In this document: positions 21,557 to 32,844 of the stretch, in pieces
Position numbering within the stretch: the first letter of the stretch is position 1
Layout of the letters: every line of letters begins with the position of its first letter
Assembly: GCA_030490835.1 (NCBI GenBank)
Contig: CM059975.1
Span: 30,846,133-30,910,132 of the forward strand
Reading direction: 5' to 3'
DNA: 64,000 nt
Source: Annona cherimola
Lineage: Eukaryota; Streptophyta; Magnoliopsida; Magnoliales; Annonaceae
Notes under the pieces: model-generated
What the model was told of the DNA's origin: nothing
The model's database searches: none
What the model saw: the letters and a program-made list of their open reading frames with translations, nothing else
Made by a program: the position numbers and the translations under genes

Positions 21557-22284
21557 GCATAACACCACCACTATTTACCTACAAATACCGTTGCTACCCC
21601 TTGAACCGAAGTCACTCAGCTAATGGGAGACGACTTCGTACCATTAAGGCAATGCCTTAGTGGCTTCTACCACAAATTTTAAATGTTGCTTTTTTTCATA
21701 AATTCCTAAATAACCCTCTCTCTACTGCGCTAGTCGGCAAAAGTTAAATAAGTTTAGAACTTTTTGACATTATATTATTTCAAGTTTCTTTAATTTAAAT
21801 TATATTAACTTTTTATGCGATATTGATAGGCATTGTAGATGATATATCTCGAGAAATAAAAAATAATGAACGAAAATATTGCATTACAATTAAATAATGT
21901 TGATATCACGGTTCACAGTGGTTTGAACTCGAACCTGAGTTAGACATAACTCATTGTTCGGTCCTAGTAGTCGTTGTCACGGCTAATCTTTGTTAGTTAA
22001 TGGGAGCTGCTTCCCAGGATTAGTCCAAAACCTAGAAAATATATCATGAAAAGGCGGAAAACAAAAGCACTAATTCACAATTATGCAAAGTTGTTGGATA
22101 TATTTTGCAAATGGTCGTAAACCGTCGGCCGATTAGCCGAGGTGTTGGGCTGGTTAGGCCCAAATCGGCCACCGAACCTCAGGAAAATGAGAATTTGTGA
22201 ACCTGCTTTTTGAATAAGGTTACGGTCAGGGCTAAGCATACCCTAATCCAAGTAACCTAGAGCCCATTTCTTATTTATATTTAA
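21557..22284. other. Gene-free stretch
   Basis: No gene or element boundary is recognised. About 22110-22200 is GC-richer with short GGCC-containing inverted motifs (GTCGGCCGATTAGCCGAGG). Confidence 0.35.
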
Positions 22285-22911
22285 TATAAAAGATATAATC
22301 TAAGTAATATTGATTTATGTTTGTATAAATATTTGTCGTGATAGATAAATTATATCTTATTTCATTTCATTGATATTCGAGAGATGATTCTAGACATCCA
22401 GATGCATGGGCATTTCTGTACGTCCGGCACAAAATATATTTTTTAATTTTTAAAAAAAATTTCATAAGATTGTTATTCGAAGTATGTTTATTCCATATAA
22501 TAAAACATTTGCTATTTTTGGGATTGTTATATATTTTTTTTGAATTTCAAATATAGAAGTATTTTAGTAATTTTCAAATTCCTATATTACTATATTTTTG
22601 AGCTAGATGCATGGTTGCACCTATGCATAGCTTTAACGAATCATAACACTTGATATTTATGTTATTTACTTTTACATTGGTTAGTTTTCTACCTTTATCT
22701 TTTTTCGAAAAATTAATTTTCTTTTAAAAATATCTTATATTATTATTTTTCTTAGATTTGATTGAGCCACGTATTATTATTTTTATTTAGATGACTTGTT
22801 AATTTACATTAACATGAAATTTTAAAATTGAATTTTAATTTAAATTAAGATTTAGATTTTATAAATAGAGTTGGAATTGAAATTTAAATTTTGCAAATAT
22901 GTTAGTGTAAG
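22285..22911 (+). repeat. Direct repeat E, copy 1 (left of LINE)
   Basis: It shares ordered blocks with 24813-25600, for example ATTTGTCGTGATAGATAAATT, GATGATTCTAGACATC, CACTTGATATTTATGTTA, TTTAGATTTGATTGAGCCA and AGATTTAGATTTTA. A shortened family A foldback (about 22395-22630) sits inside. A third copy is at about 61000-61690. Class unknown. Confidence 0.7.
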
Positions 22912-24814
22912 TTTTTTTTTTCTTGATGAAAGGGGACGGCTACATTCCCTTCAACCTCCCCCATGAGGAAGAAGAAAGAGGGGAAGGAGTGCCAAAGCAT
23001 TCAAAGATAAACAGAAGCATCCTTACACAATTGGAGTTGAATACATGCTGATGGAGATGACCACCTTTCAGATGAGACTATTTGAGAAGATAGGGCATAC
23101 CTGCCAAGGAAGTGAGCTGCCATATTACCATTCCTAAGAACATGAGCATAGGAGATTGTAAGGTAATGGAGTTTAATCACCCGGATTTCATCAAGAAGGA
23201 ATTGCAGGTTGGAAAGGGGGAAGGTTGCTCCCTTTAGGCATGATACCACAGCTAGTGCATCGCTTTCAACAATCAATCTGTTGTAGCCATTCCTTGCTAG
23301 CTAGCTAATGCCAAAAAGAATTGCTTAAAGTTCCATCCAACTTGGCTTCTCCATTCCCCGAATAGTACATCAAAATGCAACGATAAACTTTCCATTTTCA
23401 TCCCTCAAAACTGCTCCAAAACCCATCATATTATGATCAACGGAATAGGCAACATCGATGTTGAGTTTGCACAAACCCAGATTTTGGTTTGGTCCAAACA
23501 AAGGGGCCCACAGAGTGACTGAAATCGTGGTTGAGCATAAGAGATGAAGAAAGGCAGTTATGTAGAAAATTGATTCCTCATTATGATAAATCATTCAAAG
23601 GAATTCTGACATTATCATTAACCAATTTATTCTGCCCATACCAAATCCTCCAGCAAATAGTGAGGAATACATGGAAAGGGTAGCGATTATTCTCCACAAC
23701 AAGACAGTGAAGAATGCCTTTTAGATTGCTAAATTATCTGGCAGTTAAATCTTGAAAATAACACACCTTGAAAGCCTCCTTTGTAAAAGGACAGTTCCAA
23801 AAGATATGAAATTTCTCCTTGGTAGCCTGATTACAGAGAGGGCAGCTAGGAGTAATGTGGATTCCCCAACGATTCAGATTCAATCTTGTTGGAAGGAAGT
23901 TATTGAGGAGTCTCCAACCAAAAAATAGGATCTTCTTGGGGAGATTTGGCTTCCAAATAACCTTCATAATGGTTGCGGCATGGGAATCCAGCAATGGTGT
24001 GTTGAGCCCCTTAGCTTGTAAGTGCAACTGGTGTGCCAATCTGTAAGCGGTTTTGACTAAAAAGGCCCCATCAGATTCCAAGTCCCAGAATATACCATCA
24101 TCCTCCCTTTCTCTTGCAATATGGACCCTTTGCATAAGATCCTAGCCCATGTCACTTCAGCCATTTGAATAAGTTGCTCCTTCCACTATCTTGTGGTGGG
24201 GTCCAAGAAGTAGTCTACTTTAGTTGTCGAGTGTATCTCTTTAGGAAGAGGACCAGGGGGATAAGAATTTGTGCTGCCCACTTGTCTTCAACGAAGCTAA
24301 CAATGCGACCATTCCCAATCCGCCATTCGCATCCCAATGAATGAGGGAACGGGTGGAGGCCAAACTCTTCCCAGCCAAAGAATATCCCTTGAGTATCTTG
24401 CATTTCCAAACCTCACCACTTGGGAAGTATTTTGCTTTCAACACTTGGTACCACAAAGACGAAGGTGTGGTTGCAACCCCCAACATCTGTTTTGCCACAA
24501 GAGCCATGTGGAAAGATTGTAGATCATGAAAGCCCAACCCCCCTACTAGCCTTGGAGATATACATCTTTTGCCAAGAGATCTAGCTCATTTTTTGCTTGC
24601 CACCCTTCTCTCCCTACCAAAATCTGCTAATCATATTATTGAGTTCGTAACACAAGGAGCGAGGGAGTAGGAAGATGTTCATGGTATAGCTAGGGATGGC
24701 TTGTACCACTGCTTTAATGAGAACTTCCTTACCCCCAAAAGAAAGTAGTTTTGCTTTCCATCCTTGAAGTCTCTTCCAAATGCGCTCCTTGAGATATTGG
24801 AGCACATTTGTCAT
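22912..24814 (-). pseudogene. 5'-truncated L1-type LINE, decayed
   Basis: On the minus strand, fragments of the plant L1 ORF2 C-terminal half lie in order. The reverse transcriptase C-terminal part is at 24614-24814 (QGWKAKLLSFGGKEVLIKAV, the conserved 'WKGKLLSFGGR' region). An intermediate segment is at 24215-24537, a zinc-knuckle zf-RVT segment at 23734-24135 (PKKILFFGWRLLNNFLPTR; CPLCNQATKEKFHIFWNCP), and an RNase H domain at 23001-23594 (LCKLNID, ESDALAVV, RNGNMAAHFLGR). A T-run at about 22912-22921 on the plus strand is the poly(A) tail. Several frameshifts separate the parts. The catalytic FADD region and everything 5' of it are absent. It sits exactly between two long direct repeats. 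Confidence 0.88.
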
Positions 24815-25600
24815 AATAGATATTATTTTATATTTGTGTTTTTATAAATATTTGTCATGAAAGATAAATTATATCATATTTCCAATGATATTTGAAAGAT
24901 GATTCTAGACATCTGGATACATGGGTACTTTTGTGCATCAAACCCAAAAATATAATTTTAAATTTTAAAATTTTTTTCAAAAGATTATTATTCTAAGTAT
25001 ATTTATTCCATATAATAAGTTTTTCCATTTTTGAGATTTGTAATATATATTTTTTTTAATTTCAAATATTAGGGTATTTTAGTAATTTGCAATGACTGAA
25101 ATATTCCTGTATTTGAAATTCATTAAAATATGTACAAATTTTAAAAAATAGTAAAACTTATTAAATGCATTAAACATATCTAAAATAGAAATTTTATAAA
25201 AAAGCAAAAAAAATAGAAAAATATTTTTGGGTAGATGCATGGGTGCACCTGTCCATAGGTAGGTTGAGGGAATCGTAACACTTGATATTTATGTTATTTA
25301 CTTTTCCAATATTGGTTGGTTTTCTATCTTTATCTTTTTTTTTTTGAAAAATCACTTTTCTTTTAAAAGTATCTTATATTGCTATTTTTTTAGATTTGAT
25401 TGAGCCATGTATTATTATTTTTATTTAGATGACTTGGTAATTTACTTCAACATGAAAATTTAAACTTAACGATCTTAACTTAAAGTAAAAGTTGTCAAAC
25501 CGAATTTTAACTTGAATTTCAATTTTGAATTAAGATTTAGATTTTACAAATAGAGTTGGAATTAAAATTTAAATTTTACAAATAGGTTAGTGCAAGGGTT
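24813..25600 (+). repeat. Direct repeat E, copy 2 (right of LINE)
   Basis: See the copy at 22285-22911 for shared blocks. This copy is longer mainly because its internal family A foldback is complete (about 24905-25262, with ACATGGGTAC...TGCATGGGTGCACC tips). Confidence 0.7.
24905..25262. mobile_element. Foldback MITE, family A (ATGCATGGGTGCAC tips)
   Basis: Inverted arms: GGATACATGGGTAC with AACCCAAAAATATA on the left, and AATATTTTTGGGTAG with ATGCATGGGTGCAC on the right. The internal stem contains TTTCCATTTTTGAGATTTG and AAAATAGTAAAACTTA. No ORF. Confidence 0.65.
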
Positions 25601-26475
25601 GAAAATTAAAGAAAAGGGAGCGAATACCTGCACGTCCTACATTTTCATTAATCAAAATAAAATGATATAGATGAGGACTACATATTTATAAAAATAAAAA
25701 TTGTAAAATAAATTTTCTGTTCGCCATATATGATGGGCGCTCTATGTGGTTGTATGTATAATTAGGGGCACAACTAGTGCTCATATTTAAATTTAACTCT
25801 AAAAAATATAAGCTTGCAATTTCATATAAATATCGCATAATTTTTTAAACTTTTGTCAAACCAAGGGATTGTATTTTCCAATATTGATGAAACTACTTAG
25901 GTACGCACGCAATTTTTTTTGGCGATCATGAAACCATTTTGCAACGGAAAAATGAGGTTGAAAACACATTATTACAAACTTCATTAGCCAACTAAACCCT
26001 TTTTTTTGGGTGCTAAAAATCAATATATTTATTAGGATGTTCCAGCGCTTCCCATGTATATTAATGAACAGCTGTATCACTAATACACTTTTGCAAGTGA
26101 TATGTGGATGACTAGGAATCTATAGCCGCCTTCCTTTTCTTTCATGCGCTTTAGTTTTTATAATTCTATTAGACTATCACACTCCAAGTAATTAAGAATC
26201 AAAGCACCGACTTTCGAAAGATATGCTTTTTACTCTTATAAGCTGCGAAATTGACTTTGATTTGCATGCACTTCGATCCGCATACATCACGATGGGTATT
26301 TTTTTAATGAGTATTATATCTCAACTGTTATTACGTTAAGGTACTTGGACATTCTTACAACATCCAAATACTATTCTACAAATATCTTAGAACATGCCAG
26401 TTTTTCTTATATTATTTTCTTAATATCTTAACTAGTGAATGCTCTCATAGAAATTTTCCAAGAAGACAGATGCAA
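25601..26475. other. Gene-free stretch
   Basis: AT-rich. I see no gene and no element ends. A 74-codon minus-strand frame (25856-26080) has no recognisable feature. Confidence 0.4.
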
Positions 26476-26626
26476 CTACGTACCAATGTTGTCAGAACCG
26501 AACCGGTGATTGAACCGGTAAATAAACTGGTCTGGTTCGAACCGGTTTGAACCGATGACGTCAGCATGACATATTTATGATGTCATAAATATTAAATTAT
26601 TTTTAAATTTTAAGTAAATATATTAA

Positions 26627-26990
26627 TAAGTTAATCCTAATTTAACACCTGTAATATGATTTTGAGCCTTTTATAAGGTCATTTATACCTTAATTATAGA
26701 ATTTGAAACCCAAATGATAAGATTTAATGAAATCTACCTTATCTAACAGAGTCTAACAACATCTAACGATATCTAATGACATCTAACAATATCTAACCGG
26801 ATCTAACAGCATCTAATTTTTTATATTAATTAGTTAATTCTAATTTAACACCTGTAATATAATCATCAGCTCCTTATAAGGTCATTTATACCTTAATTAT
26901 AGATCTTAAAACCCAAATATTATGATTTAATGAAATTCACCTTAATCTAACAGCGTCTAACAGCATCTAACGACATTTAAGGAGCACTCA
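26627..26990. repeat. Tandem duplication with short ATCTAAC minisatellite inside the hAT element
   Basis: Two units (about 26627-26825 and 26826-26990) share CTAATTTAACACCTGTAATAT, AAGGTCATTTATACCTTAA and GATTTAATGAAAT. Each ends in short repeats of ATCTAACNNC at about 26740-26820 and 26940-26980. Confidence 0.75.
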
Positions 26991-27289
26991 AATTTTATGA
27001 AATAAATAAAATATTAAAAATAAATTTTCATATTACACATAAATCGTCCTAGATACTAAGAAATTCACCTAAAATATAATTATAATATTTTATTAATTAT
27101 ATTATAATTTTTATTTTCTACATTAGTTATGTGAAGAATTTTGTACTATACAATTAATTATAAGAGTGATATTAATTACATGAGCTACACGCACAAAATG
27201 TCAAAATTAGGCAGAAAAAATTATGTATTAAATTATTAATGATTTAATGTAATCTAAATAAAATTATAAAAATGGCTAAATAAATAAAT

Positions 27290-28250
27290 AATATGGGTTC
27301 GCTGTTTTGCTGCTGATCGGCGAGACGGGCGTGATGAGGCGGAGGCGGCGGGCATGACGGCAAGGCTGCAGGCAGCGAGGCGGCGCGACGAGGTGTAGGC
27401 CGTGCGGTGGGCGCGATGAGGAGGGGGCGGCGCGATGGCGGACGAGACGAGGCACCGAGCGCATGCCGCGAGGTGAGGTCGGTGACAGCGAGCACGAGAG
27501 ATCGAGGTCGGGGAAGAAGAAAACCAGAGAGGAGGTGCGCGATGGCGAAGGGGGAACGGGCGACGGGCGAAGGGGAAACCACCAAACCAGAGCGCGGGGG
27601 AAAACGAGAGAGAGGCATCCTTTTTGTATTCTATTAAGATGCACAAAATAAAAAAATAGAAACCAAGCATCATATAAACCTCTGTAGGGGATGACGAAGC
27701 AGGGCTGCACCTTTTTCGGGGATGATGAGGCACCGTTGTAAGGGACGAAGAATAATAGCAGGGGAGAAATAAGCTGGACGAAATAGGAAAACTAGAAAAG
27801 AGGAAAAATCGAAAAATGGGCAGGGGGAAGCAAGTTGGACAAAGTAGCGATACAGGAGAAGCCATGGATCGGGACTAGAGGAGGAGAAGTTGTGCGGTGT
27901 TGATGACTGCTGTCAAGTGTCGCCGGGGAAGGAGAAGCCAATATGCTGCCGAGACCATGCTGTTGTGCTGCGATTGTGCTTGCAGCCTTGTAGGTGCCGG
28001 AGGGGCAAGTGAATCAATTTGGGGTTGCTACGTTTGCTGCCATGCTCATTGATGCTAGCGGAAAATCAAAAATGGAGGAGGGCTGGACAGGCAGGTGAAA
28101 TCGTGGATCGATTTTGTGTAAAGGGGAAATCTAAAAATGGAGAAGAGCCGGAGGGATAGGTGAATCAATTTGAGGTGGCTGTTCTGCTATTTGCTCATTG
28201 CTGCTATTGAAAAACGAAAATGAAAGAGGGCCGGAGGGACAGATGAAATC
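27290..28250. other. GC-rich block carried by the hAT element
   Basis: Very GC-rich at 27300-27600 (GGCGGCGCGATGGCGG). Overlapping open frames exist on both strands (up to 203 codons on the minus strand at 27254-27865) but all are Ser/Pro/Arg/Ala-biased, without recognisable domains. Motifs recur within it (AAAATGGAGGAGGGCTGGACA-like units at about 28067, 28134 and 28215). It could be the element's GC-rich promoter and leader, or a captured host fragment. Confidence 0.4.
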
Positions 28251-31197
28251 GTGAATTGATTTGGGGGGAAATCTGAAAATGCGTGCTAGCTTTGGCGGCA
28301 TTTTCTTTGGGGAGGTTTCTGTTTATCTCTTTACTGAACCGGGCGAATCCGGTTTGTTTGCAAAATCGGTTCGACCGCGGTTCTTCCGGTTGGAGCGGTT
28401 TAATGTAATTGACCCGGACCGGCTATATTTGAACCGGATTAAGGACCGGTTCCCGGTTCAACCGGTCGAACCGGCCGGTCCGGTCCAGTTCTGATAACAC
28501 TGCTACGTACCAAGCATTTTGTATTTTTTGCTGTTGTGAACATTCAAAATTAGGTCGCCACGCGTTCGGCAAAATATAGGCAAATTCTCGGTAGCATAAT
28601 CAGAAAGATATATTTAAAATATTCCCTGACAATTGACATGAGATATTTGCAAAGTATGTACATGCCATAAATTTACAGGGTTGTTTACGAACATGCATGT
28701 TTTGGGTATTTGCAGAATAGAAGCCCTAAATTTCAAAATATTTCAAAGAGAATATATATTTGTTAGGATTTTAGAGTCTTATATCTTGTGTATACTTTTT
28801 GCGTAATTGTTCACATGCGGAAGTGTTTATGATGAATCTATAAAAGTGCATGTTGGTTTTGCATGAATTCTTACGGGGGTTTTATACAGTTGGCACTACA
28901 ACAAATGGTAGTACACAAGACAAAATCAGTAATAATTTTTGAGGCGGGTTCAAATGCAAACGTTTGCACTTTTGCATATAATGCAAATGAGGGCAAAAAG
29001 GTAATTTCATAGCATGAGAGTAGAAATGTGGGTAAACCGTGAGTAGGGGTAGGTGAATTAAATTATAACACTTTGAGGTGTATGCATTTTTATGATTATT
29101 CACATGATTTTAATAAATTACTATAGATGATGAGTAATCCCCAACGTTAAATTGAATGATATTCATTCCAAATTATAATCTGTAATGTAGGACTGAAATT
29201 ATAAAATTAAGAATAATTTTATTTAAAGAAATAAATTTGAACGACTGATATAATTTAGCTTGTTTGACCGTTGATATAGATTTTACCGATTTTACGGCTT
29301 TTACAGTTTTTATGAAATTTATGGGAATGATGTGTTCCACTGATAATCTTATATTCATTTTTCCAATGAAATAAATTTTATAGGTTATTCGAGTATCACG
29401 GATACAACGCATATGCAATTGATAAATTTTATACAGTTTACGAGTTTTATAGATTATATGATTTTGATACATATTCGTTTGATAAGATAAACCAGTTATA
29501 CAGTTTTAACAGCTAAAATAAGATTGATGACATTTCATGTTCACCAATTAGATAGACAATACAGATTTTACAAGAATTATGCAAAATCGTAAATTAATAT
29601 ATACATGATTTATGAATTTTATAGAGTAATCAATTTGTAATGTACTGATATAATGGATTTGATGAATTTTATAGATTGTTCATAAAATTTATATGAAATA
29701 AATTATCCATAAATGGAATACGAAAGATACTAATAATATTAAATAATAAAATATAGATTCTTATTAAATTTTAAATAAATTCAATAATTGGATCTTTTCC
29801 TAATTAATAAATTTAATAAATCAATAATAACTATTTACACTTTTATTTACTGGAAAGATAGAAATTTGTATATGTTATAAATTTTTATAATAAGCAATTA
29901 TATTAATCATAGTCAGAATAAAACCTGTCCCCATACTCATTATGCAACTATTTTTTTAACCCCATATTGTGCCTAAAAAATGAACAAATACTATAATACT
30001 TGTGTGATTATTTGTAAGTATCATTGATTTTTATTATTTCTCATAGGAGGAATTTAATTTGTAATAGGTGGTCTCAAAAAGTAAATAAATGACCGTTGTC
30101 ACCTTTTTTGAGCCTCCTATGATTTACGATAATTTGTCATCTCGTACTATTGAACTTAGAATAAAACGGCACAAATTTTAAACGATTTACTTTGGTTTAC
30201 TAGAAAAATTATAAATTTTGAGACCACCCGTTATTTACTTTTTCATTCATTTACGATTTACTTTTATTAAAAACGATTTACTTTGATTTATTTACTTTTT
30301 TTTGTATAAATCATATAAAATTTACAACAACATAAAAGTAAATAAATAAACATAAATCAAAAAATAAATTAGCAGCACAAATTTAAAATGGAATAAAAGT
30401 AAATAAATGAAATAAATCAAAAAAACAAATTAACGGCATAAATTTTATTTGTCACCTCGTACCATTACCTCAAAAGGTAAAGAATTTCTATAAAAGTTTA
30501 GTGAGAATTTTATGTAATGTTAAATTTAAATTATTTATCACAAAAATAGTTATAATTTGTGATGATAAATTTATTGTAATAATTCAGAAAATTTTTATAG
30601 CATCATTCTCCACATAATTAGTTTGAGATTTATATATTTAAATACATTATATAAATGTTCTTCGTGTATTTAATGTAAAATTTATGGTTTTAATTTTGCT
30701 ATAGAAATGTTCTTTTTCAAATTAATTTAATATTTAGATTTAGAAATTTTGTAGAATAATTTTCATCTAAAAATTTTAAAATTTAAATTCTAAATATATT
30801 ATACAAGCATTCTCCATATAATGATTTTAAAAATCATATCTTCAAATGAATGGTGTGAACTTTTCTATGTACATATTTAAAATATTAAGTTTTTAAATTT
30901 CTTTTATAGTTGTGCTTCAATTTGTATTTTAAGAATTCTATATTTAAATTTATTTTAAAAAATTCTACGTAATAAATTTAACTCTATGTTTTGGTGTCAA
31001 AAAAATTATCTAAAAAAAAATAGTGTAGTGTTCACGTGAGAACATTATTTAACAAGTGACTTTAATTATTTGTCACAGAAACAATTTTATTTTCGATACT
31101 AGTGTTATCAAAATTATAAAGTATCAAATAAATTAATTGCACATATTTTATTCAACATCTATATCATTTTTCCAAAAATAAATATAATCAAATTTGT

Positions 31198-31226
31198 ATA
31201 ATAATAATAATAATAATAATAATAAT
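31198..31226. repeat. (AAT)n microsatellite
   Basis: Uninterrupted AAT repeat of about 29 bases inside the CACTA element. Confidence 0.9.
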
Positions 31227-31459
31227 GCAAGAAGATTAATTTATGGATAATTATACTAATTTATCCAGCACATGAGAATATAAATTAATGGATAACGAGG
31301 AATGTACTAAAATCATTAAGCATTGAATATCATAATTGCACACTTTTATTTAGCCTCCCCTTGATCCAAAAAAAAATTAAAAACATCCAAAACAAAAAAA
31401 AATAAAAACATCCAAAACAATTTGCATCTCATATATACATAGCTTAACAGGCGTGAATT

Positions 31460-32250
31460 AAGAAATGATTGACACCAGAACAAGTGTCTGTTGGGTCATT
31501 AAAAATAAAAGCAAAATTGCAAATCGATCAACATCGTATGTGGGCTGCACGTGCACAGATTGTTATACATCGCCGGTGCACCATATCAAATGTCTTCTTC
31601 CCCAATCGAACAAGCATGCTCGCCGGTATAAAATCCGAACTTCCTCGCCAAAGCTACCTCCACCATGCGAGACACCCATCCCTGACGATGGCGAGAGAAA
31701 ACCACAATCACCGTATAAAATCCGGCGGACCTACTACCCATCGTGGTGCTCACCAAATCCCGTTGCCATCTCTTTTGAAACAAACTGACTTAGATGAAAC
31801 AAACTCAAACGAGCAATGTGCTGGAAAAACCAAATACAAAAAAAAGTAGGGAAGCTAACATGCAGAACATGAAAATCAGATCATAGATTTGGATTCAGAG
31901 CATGGAAACCAAGTGCATCCTTGTCCCCAAAATGATTTGGGCAGAAATTCGATCAATCAAAGCATGATTTCAGAAATCATAAAGACTATGGATTTTAAAA
32001 ATAATACTATACATGCATAGATTAGTTCTCAGACGAAGAAAGAGAGAAGGAAAAGAAAGGGTTGGATGCCAATCAGATGCCTTACTCTTCTTCTACACTC
32101 ATCCGGTGTCGCTGATCTTGCTCCTCTTCACTCCTACGCAGTCGGAAAAGCAAGAGTTGGATGCCGATTGGATGCCTTGCTCTTCTTCTCCACTCGTCTT
32201 TGATCGAAAGAGAACATGTTTTTTTTTACGAGAAATGAAGTAGAAGTCTG
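31460..32250. other. GC-richer block near the CACTA right end, with a local duplication
   Basis: Open frames of 107 and 126 codons overlap at 31465-31849 without recognisable domains. At 32059-32206 a unit of about 90 bases is duplicated (GGATGCCAATCAGATGCC then GGATGCCGATTGGATGCC, each followed by TTCTTCTNCACTC). It is probably the transposase promoter/leader side of a deleted element, or captured sequence. Confidence 0.35.
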
Positions 32251-32844
32251 ACGCCTTAGCTGCGGGTTATCTACACGCATGTACTTTAATTTCTCACTTT
32301 CCCATTTTGCCCCTGTCTGCTATCGCTCATCTCAGCCACACATTTGAGTTCAATGGCAGATGAGGCATTTGCAGATTCAACCAAACGTGCAAACGTTTCT
32401 ACGGAAACCGATCTCATAATTTTTTACTCCGTTAGTGGCTTTTGTATTGTTGCTTATACTCATTCGTAAAAAAATATTGCTATTTTGTTGCTAATGAACA
32501 AAAGCAACTAATTATTAGCAACAAATGAGACATTAAATTTTATTGTCATTAAGATCTTTTATCGTAGTGTGGGTCAATTAAGGATTCAATAGTGTTCTAC
32601 AGATCAATTGTAAAAAGATACAAAGGAGCCATCCAGTAATTCCTAAGGTATCCCAGCGTGATTGGAATATGTGTAAAGCATCTAAAAAAAATGAATATGA
32701 GTTATTTTCTTATATCTTTCTCATATTTTCCTCTTTTTATATCTTTGTGTTTAGTGTCTATGATCTTGTTTATGTGTATTTGATCCTAATTTAATTACGG
32801 ATGTTTCCTCAATAAGTAGCATAAAAGAAAACCATATTTCCTAA

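Larger units (their letters stand above)
26484..28502. mobile_element. Non-autonomous hAT element, 2019 bp, with perfect 8-bp target duplication
   Basis: The left end CAATGTTGTCAGAACCG and the right end CCAGTTCTGATAACACTG are inverted. CTACGTAC flanks both sides exactly (26476-26483 and 28503-28510). Subterminal AACCGG motifs are dense at both ends (26505-26555 and 28335-28490). No transposase is present. The interior holds a tandem duplication (26627-26990) and a GC-rich block (27290-28250). The perfect duplication suggests a fairly recent insertion. Confidence 0.9.
28894..32569. mobile_element. Non-autonomous CACTA element, 3676 bp, TGG target duplication
   Basis: The left end is CACTACAACAAATGGTAG. 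The right end is ATCGTAGTG, whose complement is CACTACGAT. TGG flanks both sides (28891-28893 and 32570-32572). Subterminal parts mirror each other (GCAAACGTTTGCAC on the left, GTGCAAACGTTTC on the right). No transposase is recognisable. The interior has ATTTTATAGATT-type short repeats (29240-29700), an (AAT)n run (31198-31226) and a GC-richer block (31460-32250). A flanking LTR sequence resumes on both sides. Confidence 0.85.
28761..32844. mobile_element. Left LTR of an old LTR element, split by a CACTA element
   Basis: The LTR is 28761-28893 plus 32570-32844. It starts TGTTAGGATTTTAGAGTC and ends AACCATATTTCCTA. The right LTR at 35470-35704 starts TGTTAGGATTTTAGTGTC and ends AACCATGTTTCCTA. 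Internal matches include AGATACAAAGGAGCCATC versus AGATAAAGGAGTCATC. The copies are strongly diverged, so the element is old. Confidence 0.6.

Noticed and set aside
22100..22260. Possible GC-rich element ends near GTCGGCCGATTAGCC
   Set aside because: No matching inverted partner or target duplication found.
27254..27865. 203-codon minus-strand frame and overlapping frames in the GC-rich hAT block
   Set aside because: GC-rich DNA has few stops. The peptides are Ser/Pro/Arg low-complexity with several overlapping open frames and no domain.
31465..31849. 107- and 126-codon frames inside the CACTA element
   Set aside because: They overlap each other in different frames and have no domain or transposase motif.
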